Virus record (IMG/VR): IMGVR_UViG_3300042375_000763
Span: 16,191 to 80,190 of that record
Strand: one strand, 5' to 3'
Source of the DNA: a virus
DNA length: 64,000 bases
In this document: positions 8,051 through 15,632 of the stretch, one piece after another
How the letters are laid out: each line of letters opens with the position of its first letter
Position numbering within the stretch: position 1 is the first letter of the stretch
Made by a program: the position numbers and the translations under genes
Notes under the pieces: model-generated
Database searches by the model: none
What the model saw: the letters and a program-made list of their open reading frames with translations, nothing else
Told to the model about the DNA's origin: nothing

Positions 8051-9013
8051 TTATTTTAAATCAGCAACTGCTGCTTGTGTTGCAGCAAGTTCTGGATCAG
8101 GAACTAAACCGTATGCAACAAGCGCTCCATTTGGTCCTGCCATTTCATCACTGACAAAAAATGCAATGTATTCTTTGAGGCCTGGGATTACTTGGAGGTG
8201 TGCATTCTTTACATAGAAATACAATGGGCGACTGATAGGATAATCACCACTTGCGATTGTTTCTACGTCTGGAAATATACCATTAATAGTTGCTACCTCA
8301 AGCTTGCTTGTATTGTTTTGATAAAAACTTAGGCCGAATACACCAAGCGCGGCTGGATTAGCATCTAGACGAGCAAGAGTTTCGGTATAGTCACCGTCAA
8401 TATCAACTGCAGCGCCATCTGTGCGAGTTTTAGTGCAGGATTTCTTTTGGTCATCGTCTAATTTTTCAACTCCAAGAGCTGCTTTACACCCTTGTTCCAT
8501 AACTTTAACATCAAATACTTCTCGTGTTCCATGTTTTGTTCCTGGAATAAATGCAAGAATTTTAGCATCCGGTAAAGCTGGATCAACTTCATTCCACCTT
8601 TGCGCAGTACTAGAAGCATGTAAAGCATTGTATAGTTGCAGTGGAGTTAAATCATCAATATTTAGTTTATCAATATTTGATGCAAATACAATTCCATCAT
8701 ACCCAATGCGAACTTCAGTAATTTTACCTACTTTTGCTTCACATGCAGCCCATTCTTCATCTTTCATCTTAGAAGAACTATTTGCAATATCTACCGTATT
8801 TTCACCGGTCCCTTCACATAGTTTCTTTCTACCTGCACCTGAACCACCCCCTTCGACAACCGGTGATGGAAATTCAAAGTTTTCTCCAAATGCTTCGGCA
8901 GCAATGGTTGCATAAGGTAGAACAGTTGATGAACCTGTTACTTGGATATTGTCTCTTGCAAATGCAGTAGACGCTGCTATAATTAATGCTGCACTTAGTA
9001 TTACTGTTTTCAT
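8051..9013 (-). CDS. pstS: PstS-type periplasmic phosphate-binding protein
   Basis: 320 aa with a signal peptide (MKTVILSAALIIAASTAFA, cleavage ~19/20). Phosphate-binding loops resemble PstS/SphX: TGSSTVLPYA at the N-terminus, GGGSGAGRKKLCEG (~56-70) and a GTKHGTREVF segment (~155). It captures phosphate for an ABC importer, presumably the host PstCAB, since no transporter is present here. Marine T4-like phages often carry pstS. With the PlcP-Agt pair at 47.8-49.5 kb it suggests that phosphate limitation matters during infection. Confidence 0.9.
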   Translation of the reverse strand: MKTVILSAALIIAASTAFARDNIQVTGSSTVLPYATIAAEAFGENFEFPSPVVEGGGSGAGRKKLCEGTGENTVDIANSSSKMKDEEWAACEAKVGKITEVRIGYDGIVFASNIDKLNIDDLTPLQLYNALHASSTAQRWNEVDPALPDAKILAFIPGTKHGTREVFDVKVMEQGCKAALGVEKLDDDQKKSCTKTRTDGAAVDIDGDYTETLARLDANPAALGVFGLSFYQNNTSKLEVATINGIFPDVETIASGDYPISRPLYFYVKNAHLQVIPGLKEYIAFFVSDEMAGPNGALVAYGLVPDPELAATQAAVADLK

Positions 9014-9122
9014 TCAATATCTCCATATTAAGAGGCCTGCATTTTGCTTCCCCTGTAGGACTAATTTATACTACAATTGTAACAGCCGTATAAATTCTAT
9101 ATTATAGTTTTGTAAAATTAAT

Positions 9123-9142
9123 GAAGGCCCTTACGAGCCTTC
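9123..9142 (-). terminator. Hairpin overlapping the stop of the 9131 gene
   Basis: GAAGGC/GCCTTC stem spans the stop codon of the preceding gene; the downstream strand is AT-rich. Confidence 0.5.
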
Positions 9143-9388
9143 ACCTTTTCTTGTTGACGATGACACAAAGTTATAAAGTGCAGAAGCACGAGTTATGACT
9201 TCTTCTGGTGTATACATTGTAGGAGAGTTTTGTTCAACAAAATTATTTACTCCGCCAATGTCTGTAGTTCGCAATGTCTCAACTTGTTGATTGAATTTTT
9301 GCTCTTTCAAAAACATTTCTCTGTCTAGCATTTCTTGTGCCATTTTCAAAACATCAAGTCGAACTTCGAAGGGATTCTTATTATTCAT
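9131..9388 (-). CDS. Small conserved T4-like phage protein
   Basis: 85 aa starting MNNKNPFEVRLDVLKMAQEM, chosen because a longer frame would sit inside the VWA gene. It is helical, followed by a polar region with MYTPEEVITRASALYNFV. Related short proteins occur in marine T4-like phages without known function. It overlaps the end of the VWA gene by 8 nt. Confidence 0.7.
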   Translation of the reverse strand: MNNKNPFEVRLDVLKMAQEMLDREMFLKEQKFNQQVETLRTTDIGGVNNFVEQNSPTMYTPEEVITRASALYNFVSSSTRKGEGS

Positions 9389-10190
9389 CTTTTGATACTG
9401 AAGCAGTTCGTTCTTGGTCAGTAAAAGCAGTTGCCACATAAAGAGCTGCCACGCCGTCGTGGCCACTATATTCACCAGTCGCATAAGCTGATTTCATACG
9501 AGACGTCATAGCAGATGCAGAACGCATTGTGTTACCCATTGAAGCGGTATCATATTGCATAGTATTATTGGAATTGAAACCAAGTGCAGAACCTGCAGCA
9601 AATGCATTGATATTTGCACCGAGGAACATAAAGCCCCAGTTTTTACCTTCTGCTTTTTCCACCATTTGTTTGACTGTAGTATTATTGAAAGTTCTGGAAG
9701 CATTTTCTGCACCATCAGTCAAGATAGTGATAATGATAGAGTCACGATCTGCTTTCTTGTTTGCAGAAAGTTGACTATTGATCTGCATCATGACACCACC
9801 AATGGCATCATAAAGGTTTGTGGTACCTTGTGGATCATATGTTTTTTCATTAAGATCTTGAACTTCATCTACAGTAACACGACTGAAAACACTGTTGACA
9901 GACGAACCGTCAAATTTATAAAGGGAAACAAAGGTTGGAATCCCCGTCTCCACTGCGTCTTTCTTTTGTGCTTGTAGGTACTCGTTATAGCCAGAGATCG
10001 TTGCAGCACGACAGGACTGCATTGAGCCAGAATCGTCTAGAACAAAGATAATATGAGAGGTTTTTGTACCCGCGCGTTTCGGCTTGAACGCATCAGCAAG
10101 TGATACAGTTGGTTTTGAAACAGTAAGTGTTGTATGCGGGAGAATATTTACTTGTTGGTTTGGGAGTTTTGGAAAATTTACATATGTCAT
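9381..10190 (-). CDS. VWA-domain protein
   Basis: 269 aa from ATG 10190, which has an AGAAAGG site; a longer frame would run into the tmRNA. The MIDAS motif is DDSGSM (~53-58), with matching Thr (PQGTTNLYDAI) and Asp (LTDGAEN) elements, so metal-dependent ligand binding should be intact. Comparable VWA proteins occur in T4-like marine phages. Partner unknown. Confidence 0.8.
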   Translation of the reverse strand: MTYVNFPKLPNQQVNILPHTTLTVSKPTVSLADAFKPKRAGTKTSHIIFVLDDSGSMQSCRAATISGYNEYLQAQKKDAVETGIPTFVSLYKFDGSSVNSVFSRVTVDEVQDLNEKTYDPQGTTNLYDAIGGVMMQINSQLSANKKADRDSIIITILTDGAENASRTFNNTTVKQMVEKAEGKNWGFMFLGANINAFAAGSALGFNSNNTMQYDTASMGNTMRSASAMTSRMKSAYATGEYSGHDGVAALYVATAFTDQERTASVSKDE

Positions 10191-10263
10191 AATAGACCTT
10201 TCTATGTTGTGTGATGTGTGATGCAACTTTTCTGTTTCTAGGTAAGTTGCCAACCCACAGTAC

Positions 10264-10308
10264 TTATGCTGCTAGAGCAAAAGCCTTAGGTGCGAAATTT
10301 TCATTTGC
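10264..10308 (-). other. tmRNA tag reading frame
   Basis: Fourteen codons from resume codon GCA to TAA give ANENFAPKAFALAA. The ALAA end is the protease-recognition form. Confidence 0.88.
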
Positions 10309-10391
10309 ATTTCTTATTTTATTGCGTTAACCGAGCTTTCGCCGGGTAGCTCCATCCTGCCTAGTGCGCCTGTCGATCCTATTTATCGCCC

Positions 10392-10488
10392 AGCAAAGAT
10401 ACCGATCGTCTTGTTTACATAAACTTATCTCGCCATATGATAGCAATGCTTCATACATCCAAGGGTTCCATAAACTGACCGGTATCTG
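10392..10488 (-). other. tmRNA intervening sequence
   Basis: 97 nt between the CCA of the acceptor piece and the 5' end of the coding piece. It starts CAGATACC and ends GGTATCTTTGCTG, so its ends pair. It resembles the spacer of the permuted tRNA-Phe at 24847-24944. Confidence 0.75.
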
Positions 10489-10553
10489 TGGTGGACGATT
10501 CGGGTACCGCCCCCGAGTCCAGAACGTGTTCAGTGAATATCATCACTACATAG

Positions 10554-10778
10554 TTATTTATTACATCTTTTTAAATATGCTTCTTCAAAATCATATTCAT
10601 GTACACAATTTTCGTGATTACCCCAGATACGATCAAAGTAACCATTATATACACTCATGATTTCTTTTTCGCGCCAAGAGTCCGGGATAAGATGACCTTT
10701 CACAATCCAGAAGTATCTATTGGCTTCTTTTAATTCAACCTCTGTCATATCTTCTTTGTTTTTCTTCTTCTGAATCAT
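10554..10778 (-). CDS. Small charged protein upstream of tmRNA
   Basis: 74 aa, Lys/Glu-rich start (IQKKKNKEDMTEVELKEANR) and an aromatic C-terminal half. No family recognised. Its stop is at the 5' edge of the tmRNA gene, so both may share a transcript. Confidence 0.6.
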   Translation of the reverse strand: MIQKKKNKEDMTEVELKEANRYFWIVKGHLIPDSWREKEIMSVYNGYFDRIWGNHENCVHEYDFEEAYLKRCNK

Positions 10779-10840
10779 GTCTAGGTTTATCAGCCATTTA
10801 ATCCTCCAACAATTTTGGAGTATTTATCTATCCAAGAAGT

Positions 10841-11608
10841 TTATAATTTCTCGTAGTGAAATTGTAAAATTTGTTGAACTATACTTTCAAAGTTATCTAG
10901 ATGTAACATATTAGGACCATCAGAAGGTGCATTATCAGGGTCGGGGTGTACTTCTAAAAAGAAATTAGAAACACCTATAGCGCTAGCAGCTCTACATAGA
11001 CCTGGTACATAATTACGATTACCAGAACTTGAATCTCCAGCGCCACCAGGTCTTTGAACAGAATGTGTAGCATCAAATACGAGTTTAGTATTAAAATTAT
11101 CTAATATGTATTGCATACCAGTAAAGTCAACTACTAGATTATTATAACCAAAACTAGTACCTCTTTCAGTTATCCAGACTTCTTTTGCAGATGCTGTTTT
11201 TGAAAGTATTCCTGAGATATCCCAAGGTGCCAGAAATTGACCTTTCTTGATATTTACTATTTTACCTGTTTCACAAGCAGCAAGTATTAAATCCGTTTGT
11301 CGACATAAAAATGCAGGTATTTGTATTACATCAACAACATCTTTAATATAAGAAATATGATCTTGTTCATGAATATCTGTAACTATTTTAATATCTTGTA
11401 AATCTTGCTTTATTTTCTTAAAATCATCAATAGTCCTAGAAATACCTAGTCCTCTTTTACCATTTATACTTGTTCTATTTGCTTTATCAAAACTTGCTTT
11501 GAAATAATAATCTATATTGTACTTACGGCATATATCAGAACAATGTTTTGCTATTTCTAATGATTGTTTTAAACTTTCGTGTTGACAAGGTCCTGCTATA
11601 ATAATCAT
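10841..11608 (-). CDS. kdsA: KdsA, 3-deoxy-D-manno-octulosonate 8-phosphate synthase
   Basis: 255 aa from ATG 11608; a GTG at 11623 is an alternative. Family motifs: IIAGPCQHES at the N-terminus, YYFKASFDKANRTS (~35-50), KKGQFLAPWD (~125-135), the VFDATHSVQRPGG segment and a final FLEVHPDPDNAPSDGPN. It condenses phosphoenolpyruvate with arabinose 5-phosphate to Kdo-8-phosphate, the precursor of LPS inner core and some capsules. It follows a cupin gene. A phage copy suggests control of host envelope sugar supply. Confidence 0.92.
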   Translation of the reverse strand: MIIIAGPCQHESLKQSLEIAKHCSDICRKYNIDYYFKASFDKANRTSINGKRGLGISRTIDDFKKIKQDLQDIKIVTDIHEQDHISYIKDVVDVIQIPAFLCRQTDLILAACETGKIVNIKKGQFLAPWDISGILSKTASAKEVWITERGTSFGYNNLVVDFTGMQYILDNFNTKLVFDATHSVQRPGGAGDSSSGNRNYVPGLCRAASAIGVSNFFLEVHPDPDNAPSDGPNMLHLDNFESIVQQILQFHYEKL

Positions 11609-11612
11609 TAAT

Positions 11613-11969
11613 TTAAATTTCACTTCCTATACTTCGGCGGACAATATCATCATGATTAAATTCAGCCCAATATAATTCAAATGCAACACCATCTTCAAGT
11701 CCTTCAAATTGATGAATCTTGCCGGGTTTGACTTGTGTAAAATCACCTGGACCAAGAATAGTTTCATCAACCAAGCCTTTTTGATCAGCATCTTGCCATA
11801 CACGAACTAGCATTTTACCAGATTCAACAAAGAATCCATTCCATTTAAATCTGTGTTCGTGTTCACTGCATTTAAATCCTGATTTAAATTCAATTCTATG
11901 AAACTCAAGAACACCGTTTGCGTGTATTAATTCGGTATTTCCCCAAATTTTTCCAGCTTTTATACCCAT
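11613..11969 (-). CDS. Cupin-fold sugar-isomerase-like protein
   Basis: 118 aa from ATG 11969 (GGAGG site). It has the two cupin motifs: SGFKCSEHEHRFKWNGFFVESG and a later PGDFTQVKPGKIHQFEGLEDG. It resembles the small mannose-6-phosphate isomerase/cupin family and metal-binding cupins. It lies just upstream of kdsA (5-nt gap or overlap depending on the kdsA start), hinting at sugar metabolism; substrate unknown. Confidence 0.75.
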   Translation of the reverse strand: MGIKAGKIWGNTELIHANGVLEFHRIEFKSGFKCSEHEHRFKWNGFFVESGKMLVRVWQDADQKGLVDETILGPGDFTQVKPGKIHQFEGLEDGVAFELYWAEFNHDDIVRRSIGSEI

Positions 11970-11989
11970 AAGAACCTCCATATAAAAAT

Positions 11990-12012
11990 GAGAGGCTAAC
12001 CATAGGCCTCTC
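11990..12012 (-). terminator. Rho-independent terminator after the outer-membrane protein gene
   Basis: GAGAGGC/GCCTCTC stem followed on the minus strand by ATTTTTA. Confidence 0.75.
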
Positions 12013-12049
12013 ACGGGTTTATTTATGGGAACCAAACCTTGTTATAGAA

Positions 12050-12637
12050 TCAGAATTGAAGGGCAAGCTTAAGATTTAGATTGGTTTCATCTGCACCAGT
12101 ATCAAAGCTATGTGCTACACTTGGTGTAAGTGCAATATTGTCACTAAGTGCGTAACGTGCGCCAGCTTCTACAGAACCACCTTCTTGTGTCCAATCGGTA
12201 CTCGCATTCCAAGTATATGACACTTGACTGTAAGCAGAAAGTTTATCATTTACACGATAACCGACACCAACGGTAGGAGTGGCATCCCATGCACCTTCAT
12301 TAGCGCCAGATGCAATGGTATATTCAGCTTCAGCGGTACCGTATACATTCAATTGGCCGAAATTTTTGGAAAGGCCATATGCTGCGGTGAGTGTAATATC
12401 TTCTGATTGGATACCATACTTTGCACCAAAAGTTAGATCAGCATCTGCACCCATTACGGAATATGGAAGTACGGTTACAGTAACTGAAAGATCATTAGCT
12501 TGACCAGCAGTCGAAGAAATTCCAAAAGTCATATTGTCGCGCTCAAGTACAAGATCGACGCTGTTATTTTCAAAATCGGCAGCAAATACAGCGGTAGAAG
12601 CTAGAACTAGCGCGGCGGTAAGGATAATAGTTTTCAT
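12050..12637 (-). CDS. Outer-membrane beta-barrel protein
   Basis: 195 aa from ATG 12637 (GGAGAG site). Signal peptide MKTIILTAALVLASTAVFA. The rest shows alternating beta-strands with aromatic girdles (ITLTAAYGLSKNFGQLNVYG; DKLSAYSQVSYTWN) and ends with Phe (LNLKLALQF), the usual assembly signal of barrel proteins. Size suggests an 8-stranded porin-like barrel. It shares ATGA with the upstream gene. A phage-encoded porin could alter uptake or receptor properties of the host surface; inference only. Confidence 0.8.
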   Translation of the reverse strand: MKTIILTAALVLASTAVFAADFENNSVDLVLERDNMTFGISSTAGQANDLSVTVTVLPYSVMGADADLTFGAKYGIQSEDITLTAAYGLSKNFGQLNVYGTAEAEYTIASGANEGAWDATPTVGVGYRVNDKLSAYSQVSYTWNASTDWTQEGGSVEAGARYALSDNIALTPSVAHSFDTGADETNLNLKLALQF

Positions 12638-13101
12638 TTTATTTCTCTCCATTGTTTATTTTCTTCACGTGTAATACCAAAGACATATTGATCTTTGAGA
12701 TCACCTTCTTTTGTCATAAAGGATTTCGTGATAGTACCTTCATGTTTCCATCCGATTCTCTCGGAAACTTTTACCATAGATTTTAGTGGTGTGATACCAT
12801 ATAATTTCATTACCTTAGAATTATTAAAGATTAAATCAGTCAAGAATATACCTGCCTTTAGTGATTTTATAGGGCTATTGTTTTTTGCAAACATGTGTAC
12901 TCTTGCAAGCCATTTTGTTTCCGGAACAATGTATAAGATAAAACCATCTTTTTCTAGAGGTAGTGATTTTCCACTCTTAATATCTTGTTCAATATCAACA
13001 AAAATATCATCTTTTGTTTTTTCGGGTGCTTGAAATATCCATGGGTCAATTTGCTCGTAAATAATTTGAGCAACTTCTTTATTCAAAATTGTATTATTCA
13101 T
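12634..13101 (-). CDS. GNAT-like acetyltransferase (DUF2824-like)
   Basis: 155 aa. The pattern WLARVHMFAKNNSPIKSLKA followed by VMKLYGITPLKSMVKVSERIGWKHEGTI resembles phage GNAT/DUF2824 proteins, in which the C-terminal GFxxEG-like element is conserved. Substrate unknown. It overlaps the porin-like gene start and the 17-kDa-like gene stop. Confidence 0.65.
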   Translation of the reverse strand: MNNTILNKEVAQIIYEQIDPWIFQAPEKTKDDIFVDIEQDIKSGKSLPLEKDGFILYIVPETKWLARVHMFAKNNSPIKSLKAGIFLTDLIFNNSKVMKLYGITPLKSMVKVSERIGWKHEGTITKSFMTKEGDLKDQYVFGITREENKQWREIK

Positions 13102-13583
13102 TCTACTGTAATTCGTTGACCAATTTCAAAGATTCTATCGGTATTTACTCGATAATAGTTACCATCAACTTCATATGTTATTTGATAGTGGTGAAACATT
13201 CGAGTTTCTTGGGGAATTTCCACAAGTTCACACCGCCATTCATAGACATAATCTACAACAGCCCGGCGATTACGACCGGCAGTATCAGCACCAACAATTG
13301 CACCAAGAACAGTCATGGCATCTTTACCGTCACCTGATCCAAATTGATTTCCGATAGCACCACCAATAAGTGCACCCGCAAGAACATCTCCAGTCGAACC
13401 TTGTGTGTTTCCATAAATTGGAATTCGTTGTTCAAAACATTGTTCTTGAGTTTTATATGTATAGTCTGTGCTATATACGGCTTCTACATCAACTACAATA
13501 CCTTGACGAGAATTATAACCATCTGCACAGGCGGTGGAAGCACCACACAAAATAGCTGTGGTAGCAAGAATGGTTTTGATCAT
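13098..13583 (-). CDS. Glycine-zipper 17-kDa-antigen-like envelope protein
   Basis: 161 aa with a signal peptide (MIKTILATTAILCGASTACA). A Gly-zipper segment GDVLAGALIGGAIGNQFGSGDGK (~65-87) is typical of the Rickettsia 17-kDa antigen family of envelope proteins. The predicted cleavage precedes no clear lipobox. These proteins are common in Alphaproteobacteria, so host acquisition is plausible. It is cotranscribed with the acetyltransferase-like and barrel genes. Confidence 0.75.
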   Translation of the reverse strand: MIKTILATTAILCGASTACADGYNSRQGIVVDVEAVYSTDYTYKTQEQCFEQRIPIYGNTQGSTGDVLAGALIGGAIGNQFGSGDGKDAMTVLGAIVGADTAGRNRRAVVDYVYEWRCELVEIPQETRMFHHYQITYEVDGNYYRVNTDRIFEIGQRITVE

Positions 13584-13660
13584 TGTATAGCCTTTATTTC
13601 ACCTATATGTACTATATATTACATTTTTAGAAAAAGTAAATAGTACATTTTAAATATAGA

Positions 13661-13691
13661 AGTAAGTGTTACAATAAAGCAACACTTACTT
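13661..13691 (-). terminator. Hairpin at the end of the 63-aa gene
   Basis: AAGTAAGTGTT/AACACTTACTT, an 11-bp stem overlapping the stop codon. Confidence 0.6.
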
Positions 13692-13877
13692 GTGTTGAAG
13701 ATAGAACTGAACCACCTTCATGTCGATTTCATCAAGTTCAGGTGCGAACTTTGTGGTTCCGATAGACTCAATTTTACGAGATACCCGAGCAAGGGCATTC
13801 GAGATCTTGTCATTCGAGTGGGTGGCAGCCATATTGGACATGCCGTCGCAGAGAGACAGGAGCTTCATAGTTGTCAT
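13686..13877 (-). CDS. Small protein of unknown function
   Basis: 63 aa (MTTMKLLSLCDGMSNMAATH...). Short amphipathic helix ISNALARVSRKIES. It stands alone behind its own early promoter and has a terminator at its stop. Confidence 0.6.
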   Translation of the reverse strand: MTTMKLLSLCDGMSNMAATHSNDKISNALARVSRKIESIGTTKFAPELDEIDMKVVQFYLQHK

Positions 13878-13907
13878 TTTCGGTTCCTTTATTCACCTTA
13901 TAGAATC

Positions 13908-13936
13908 AGTATATACTATCCATCCGAATATGTCAA
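13908..13936 (-). promoter_or_regulatory. Early-type promoter
   Basis: TTGACA (13931-13936), 17 bp, TATACT (13908-13913), followed by GATTCTATAAGG; drives the 63-aa gene. Confidence 0.8.
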
Positions 13937-13939
13937 CCA

Positions 13940-14416
13940 TTAATTTACATTAAAATTGTTAACATAGTGATCTGCACCAAAACTTGCGCACCAAGCGTCA
14001 GGTTTCATCTTTGCTTCCACACCAGTCACTCCAAGAACATATCCTGCTGCCTGTGTAGCAACACAATTTGAACCATGCTTGGGATCAGTATTTACGTCGA
14101 CGTGAATTTCGACATCAAATTCATCAATAAAAGGTGCGAGTTGATTGTAAAGTTCACAAGATTTGTAGACTTCATTCATCAGTCGTAATGAAGGACGATT
14201 CTTCTTTAAGTCATAGTCTGGTTCAATCGAACGGTATGTAAAGACTCTACAGCCCTTATTACCGTTCTTGTGGACGACACAAACACTTGCAAACTTTGCA
14301 TACCAACGACCTTCTTTTCTAAAACGAACAGAGTCAGTACCAATGTAAATTTTTGTATCGGCAGTAAGACCATATAAAAGATTAACTAATTCTTCGATTT
14401 GTTTTTGTTTAAACAT
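13940..14416 (-). CDS. RNase H-like DUF458 (YkuK-type) protein
   Basis: 158 aa. YIGTDSVRFRKEGRWYAKF near residue 20 and FDVEIHVDVNTDPKHGSN near 105 match the DUF458/YkuK RNase H-like fold, with Asp residues placed as in metal-dependent nucleases. Family function is unproven. It would act on nucleic acid in the cytoplasm. No promoter is obvious just upstream. Confidence 0.75.
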   Translation of the reverse strand: MFKQKQIEELVNLLYGLTADTKIYIGTDSVRFRKEGRWYAKFASVCVVHKNGNKGCRVFTYRSIEPDYDLKKNRPSLRLMNEVYKSCELYNQLAPFIDEFDVEIHVDVNTDPKHGSNCVATQAAGYVLGVTGVEAKMKPDAWCASFGADHYVNNFNVN

Positions 14417-14531
14417 TGCGTCACCTCATTATCTCCCTTCAGTTATAATAGTGATTGATTTGCTACGCTGGCTCAATCACCAAAACCTCGATTGAGTCTC
14501 TACCGATAGGTGGAAACTTCGAATTTATTTA

Positions 14532-14828
14532 TTACATAAAGCCGAATAGATCACTTTGATTTGCTACTTCCAAAATTATATCACAGTGACATGACTTTGG
14601 CGCACACCAGCAGATTAAATTTGTTCCTCGCAATTCATTCTTTGCTTGGTCTATTAACGGTTGGTTTGATAAAAACCATATTCGGTGCTTTTCTATAACT
14701 TCAGTTCTATTACCGTCTATTCCTGTCTTAAATGGATTTCCATACTTAGATGGTCTTCCACAATATACAGAACCTTCTAGTTTTGTACCAACTTCTCTTG
14801 CATTCAAAATTTTAGGTTGTAAATTCAT
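14532..14828 (-). CDS. DUF4326 protein
   Basis: 98 aa. YCGRPSKYGNPF near the N-terminus and LICWCAPKSCHCDIIL near residue 75 are the hallmarks of DUF4326, whose Cys residues suggest metal binding. Biochemical role unknown; common in phages. The start overlaps the phosphatase gene by 17 nt. Confidence 0.8.
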   Translation of the reverse strand: MNLQPKILNAREVGTKLEGSVYCGRPSKYGNPFKTGIDGNRTEVIEKHRIWFLSNQPLIDQAKNELRGTNLICWCAPKSCHCDIILEVANQSDLFGFM

Positions 14829-15486
14829 GGAATGCTACAGGTCCTTGAACATCTTTGTAATATTCAGCTATCACCAACCGTCCATAGAAAACAACACCAC
14901 AGTCAAGGTTGGTTCTATTTGGAGACTTCACAGGACCATGCTTACGTGGAGTGTGCCCGTGAGTCAAATAGAGTCCTTGTTTATTGTTAGGGAACTTCAT
15001 CCAATCATCCATACGGGTCCAAACACATTTGCTAGAGACTTGATCTTCTGGGCTAATAGTATCATCATAGAATGCATGTGCAAAGACATTTTTATCTTCG
15101 ATGTGACATATCTTTAAATTATACATCCACTCCATAATAGCCCGATCAATACCTTGACGGACGTGTTCATAAATCACAAATTCATCTTGTTTAAAGCCTG
15201 CAATATCTTTAGCAGCTCTAGGATCATAGAATGGTGTGCCATGAAAATAAGAATCAATGAACATTTCCTCGTGGTTTCCGAGTAATGTTACAAATTCCCA
15301 GCCTTCTGGTGGATTCATAATAGTTGTAATAACACCAAGATTATCTGGTCCACGGTCAATATAGTCACCGAGAAAGATAATCTTACCACCATTTGGATTT
15401 TGCTTGTAAACAAATGAAAGCGCATCTCTCAGAAGATCACTACAACCGTGAATATCTGGAAAGCAATAATAGCGCTGTTCATTCAT
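14812..15486 (-). CDS. Metallophosphoesterase, lambda-phosphatase type
   Basis: 224 aa. Motifs in order: FPDIHGCSDLL (DxH), FLGDYIDRGPDN (GDxxDRG), LLGNHEEMF (GNHE), FAHAFYDD and LTHGHTPRK. This is the PPP family with two metal ions, close to the phage lambda and ApaH-like Ser/Thr phosphatases. It may reverse protein phosphorylation or hydrolyse dinucleoside polyphosphates. Promoter immediately upstream. Confidence 0.88.
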   Translation of the reverse strand: MNEQRYYCFPDIHGCSDLLRDALSFVYKQNPNGGKIIFLGDYIDRGPDNLGVITTIMNPPEGWEFVTLLGNHEEMFIDSYFHGTPFYDPRAAKDIAGFKQDEFVIYEHVRQGIDRAIMEWMYNLKICHIEDKNVFAHAFYDDTISPEDQVSSKCVWTRMDDWMKFPNNKQGLYLTHGHTPRKHGPVKSPNRTNLDCGVVFYGRLVIAEYYKDVQGPVAFHEFTT

Positions 15487-15511
15487 AATTTACTCCTTGT
15501 TTGTTAGAATC

Positions 15512-15540
15512 AGTATATATTAACTATACTGAATTGTCAA
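15512..15540 (-). promoter_or_regulatory. Early-type promoter
   Basis: TTGACA (15535-15540), 17 bp, TATACT; upstream of the phosphatase gene. Confidence 0.75.
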
Positions 15541-15548
15541 CTAGAAAA

Positions 15549-15625
15549 TGGTGCCCCTGGCAGGATTCGAACCCACAACCTGCCGCTTCGAAGGCGGAAG
15601 CTCTATCCAGTTGAGCTACAGAGGC
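15549..15625 (-). tRNA. tRNA-Arg(TCG)
   Basis: Cloverleaf with acceptor GCCTCTG/CAGGGGC, loop CTTCGAA, encoded CCA. Confidence 0.9.
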
Positions 15626-15632
15626 ACTATTC

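Larger units (their letters stand above)
10236..10548 (-). ncRNA. ssrA: Circularly permuted two-piece tmRNA
   Basis: Transcribed order is acceptor piece, intervening sequence, coding piece. The acceptor piece ends ATCGTCC-A-CCA with the CCA at 10489-10491. The coding piece starts GGGCGAT at 10391, pairing with ATCGTCC. The tag frame encodes ANENFAPKAFALAA then TAA, a typical ssrA degradation tag. The permuted order is the one known in Alphaproteobacteria. Outer ends are approximate. The T-loop differs from the usual TTCGA form. Role: rescue of stalled ribosomes and tagging of their nascent chains. Confidence 0.85.
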
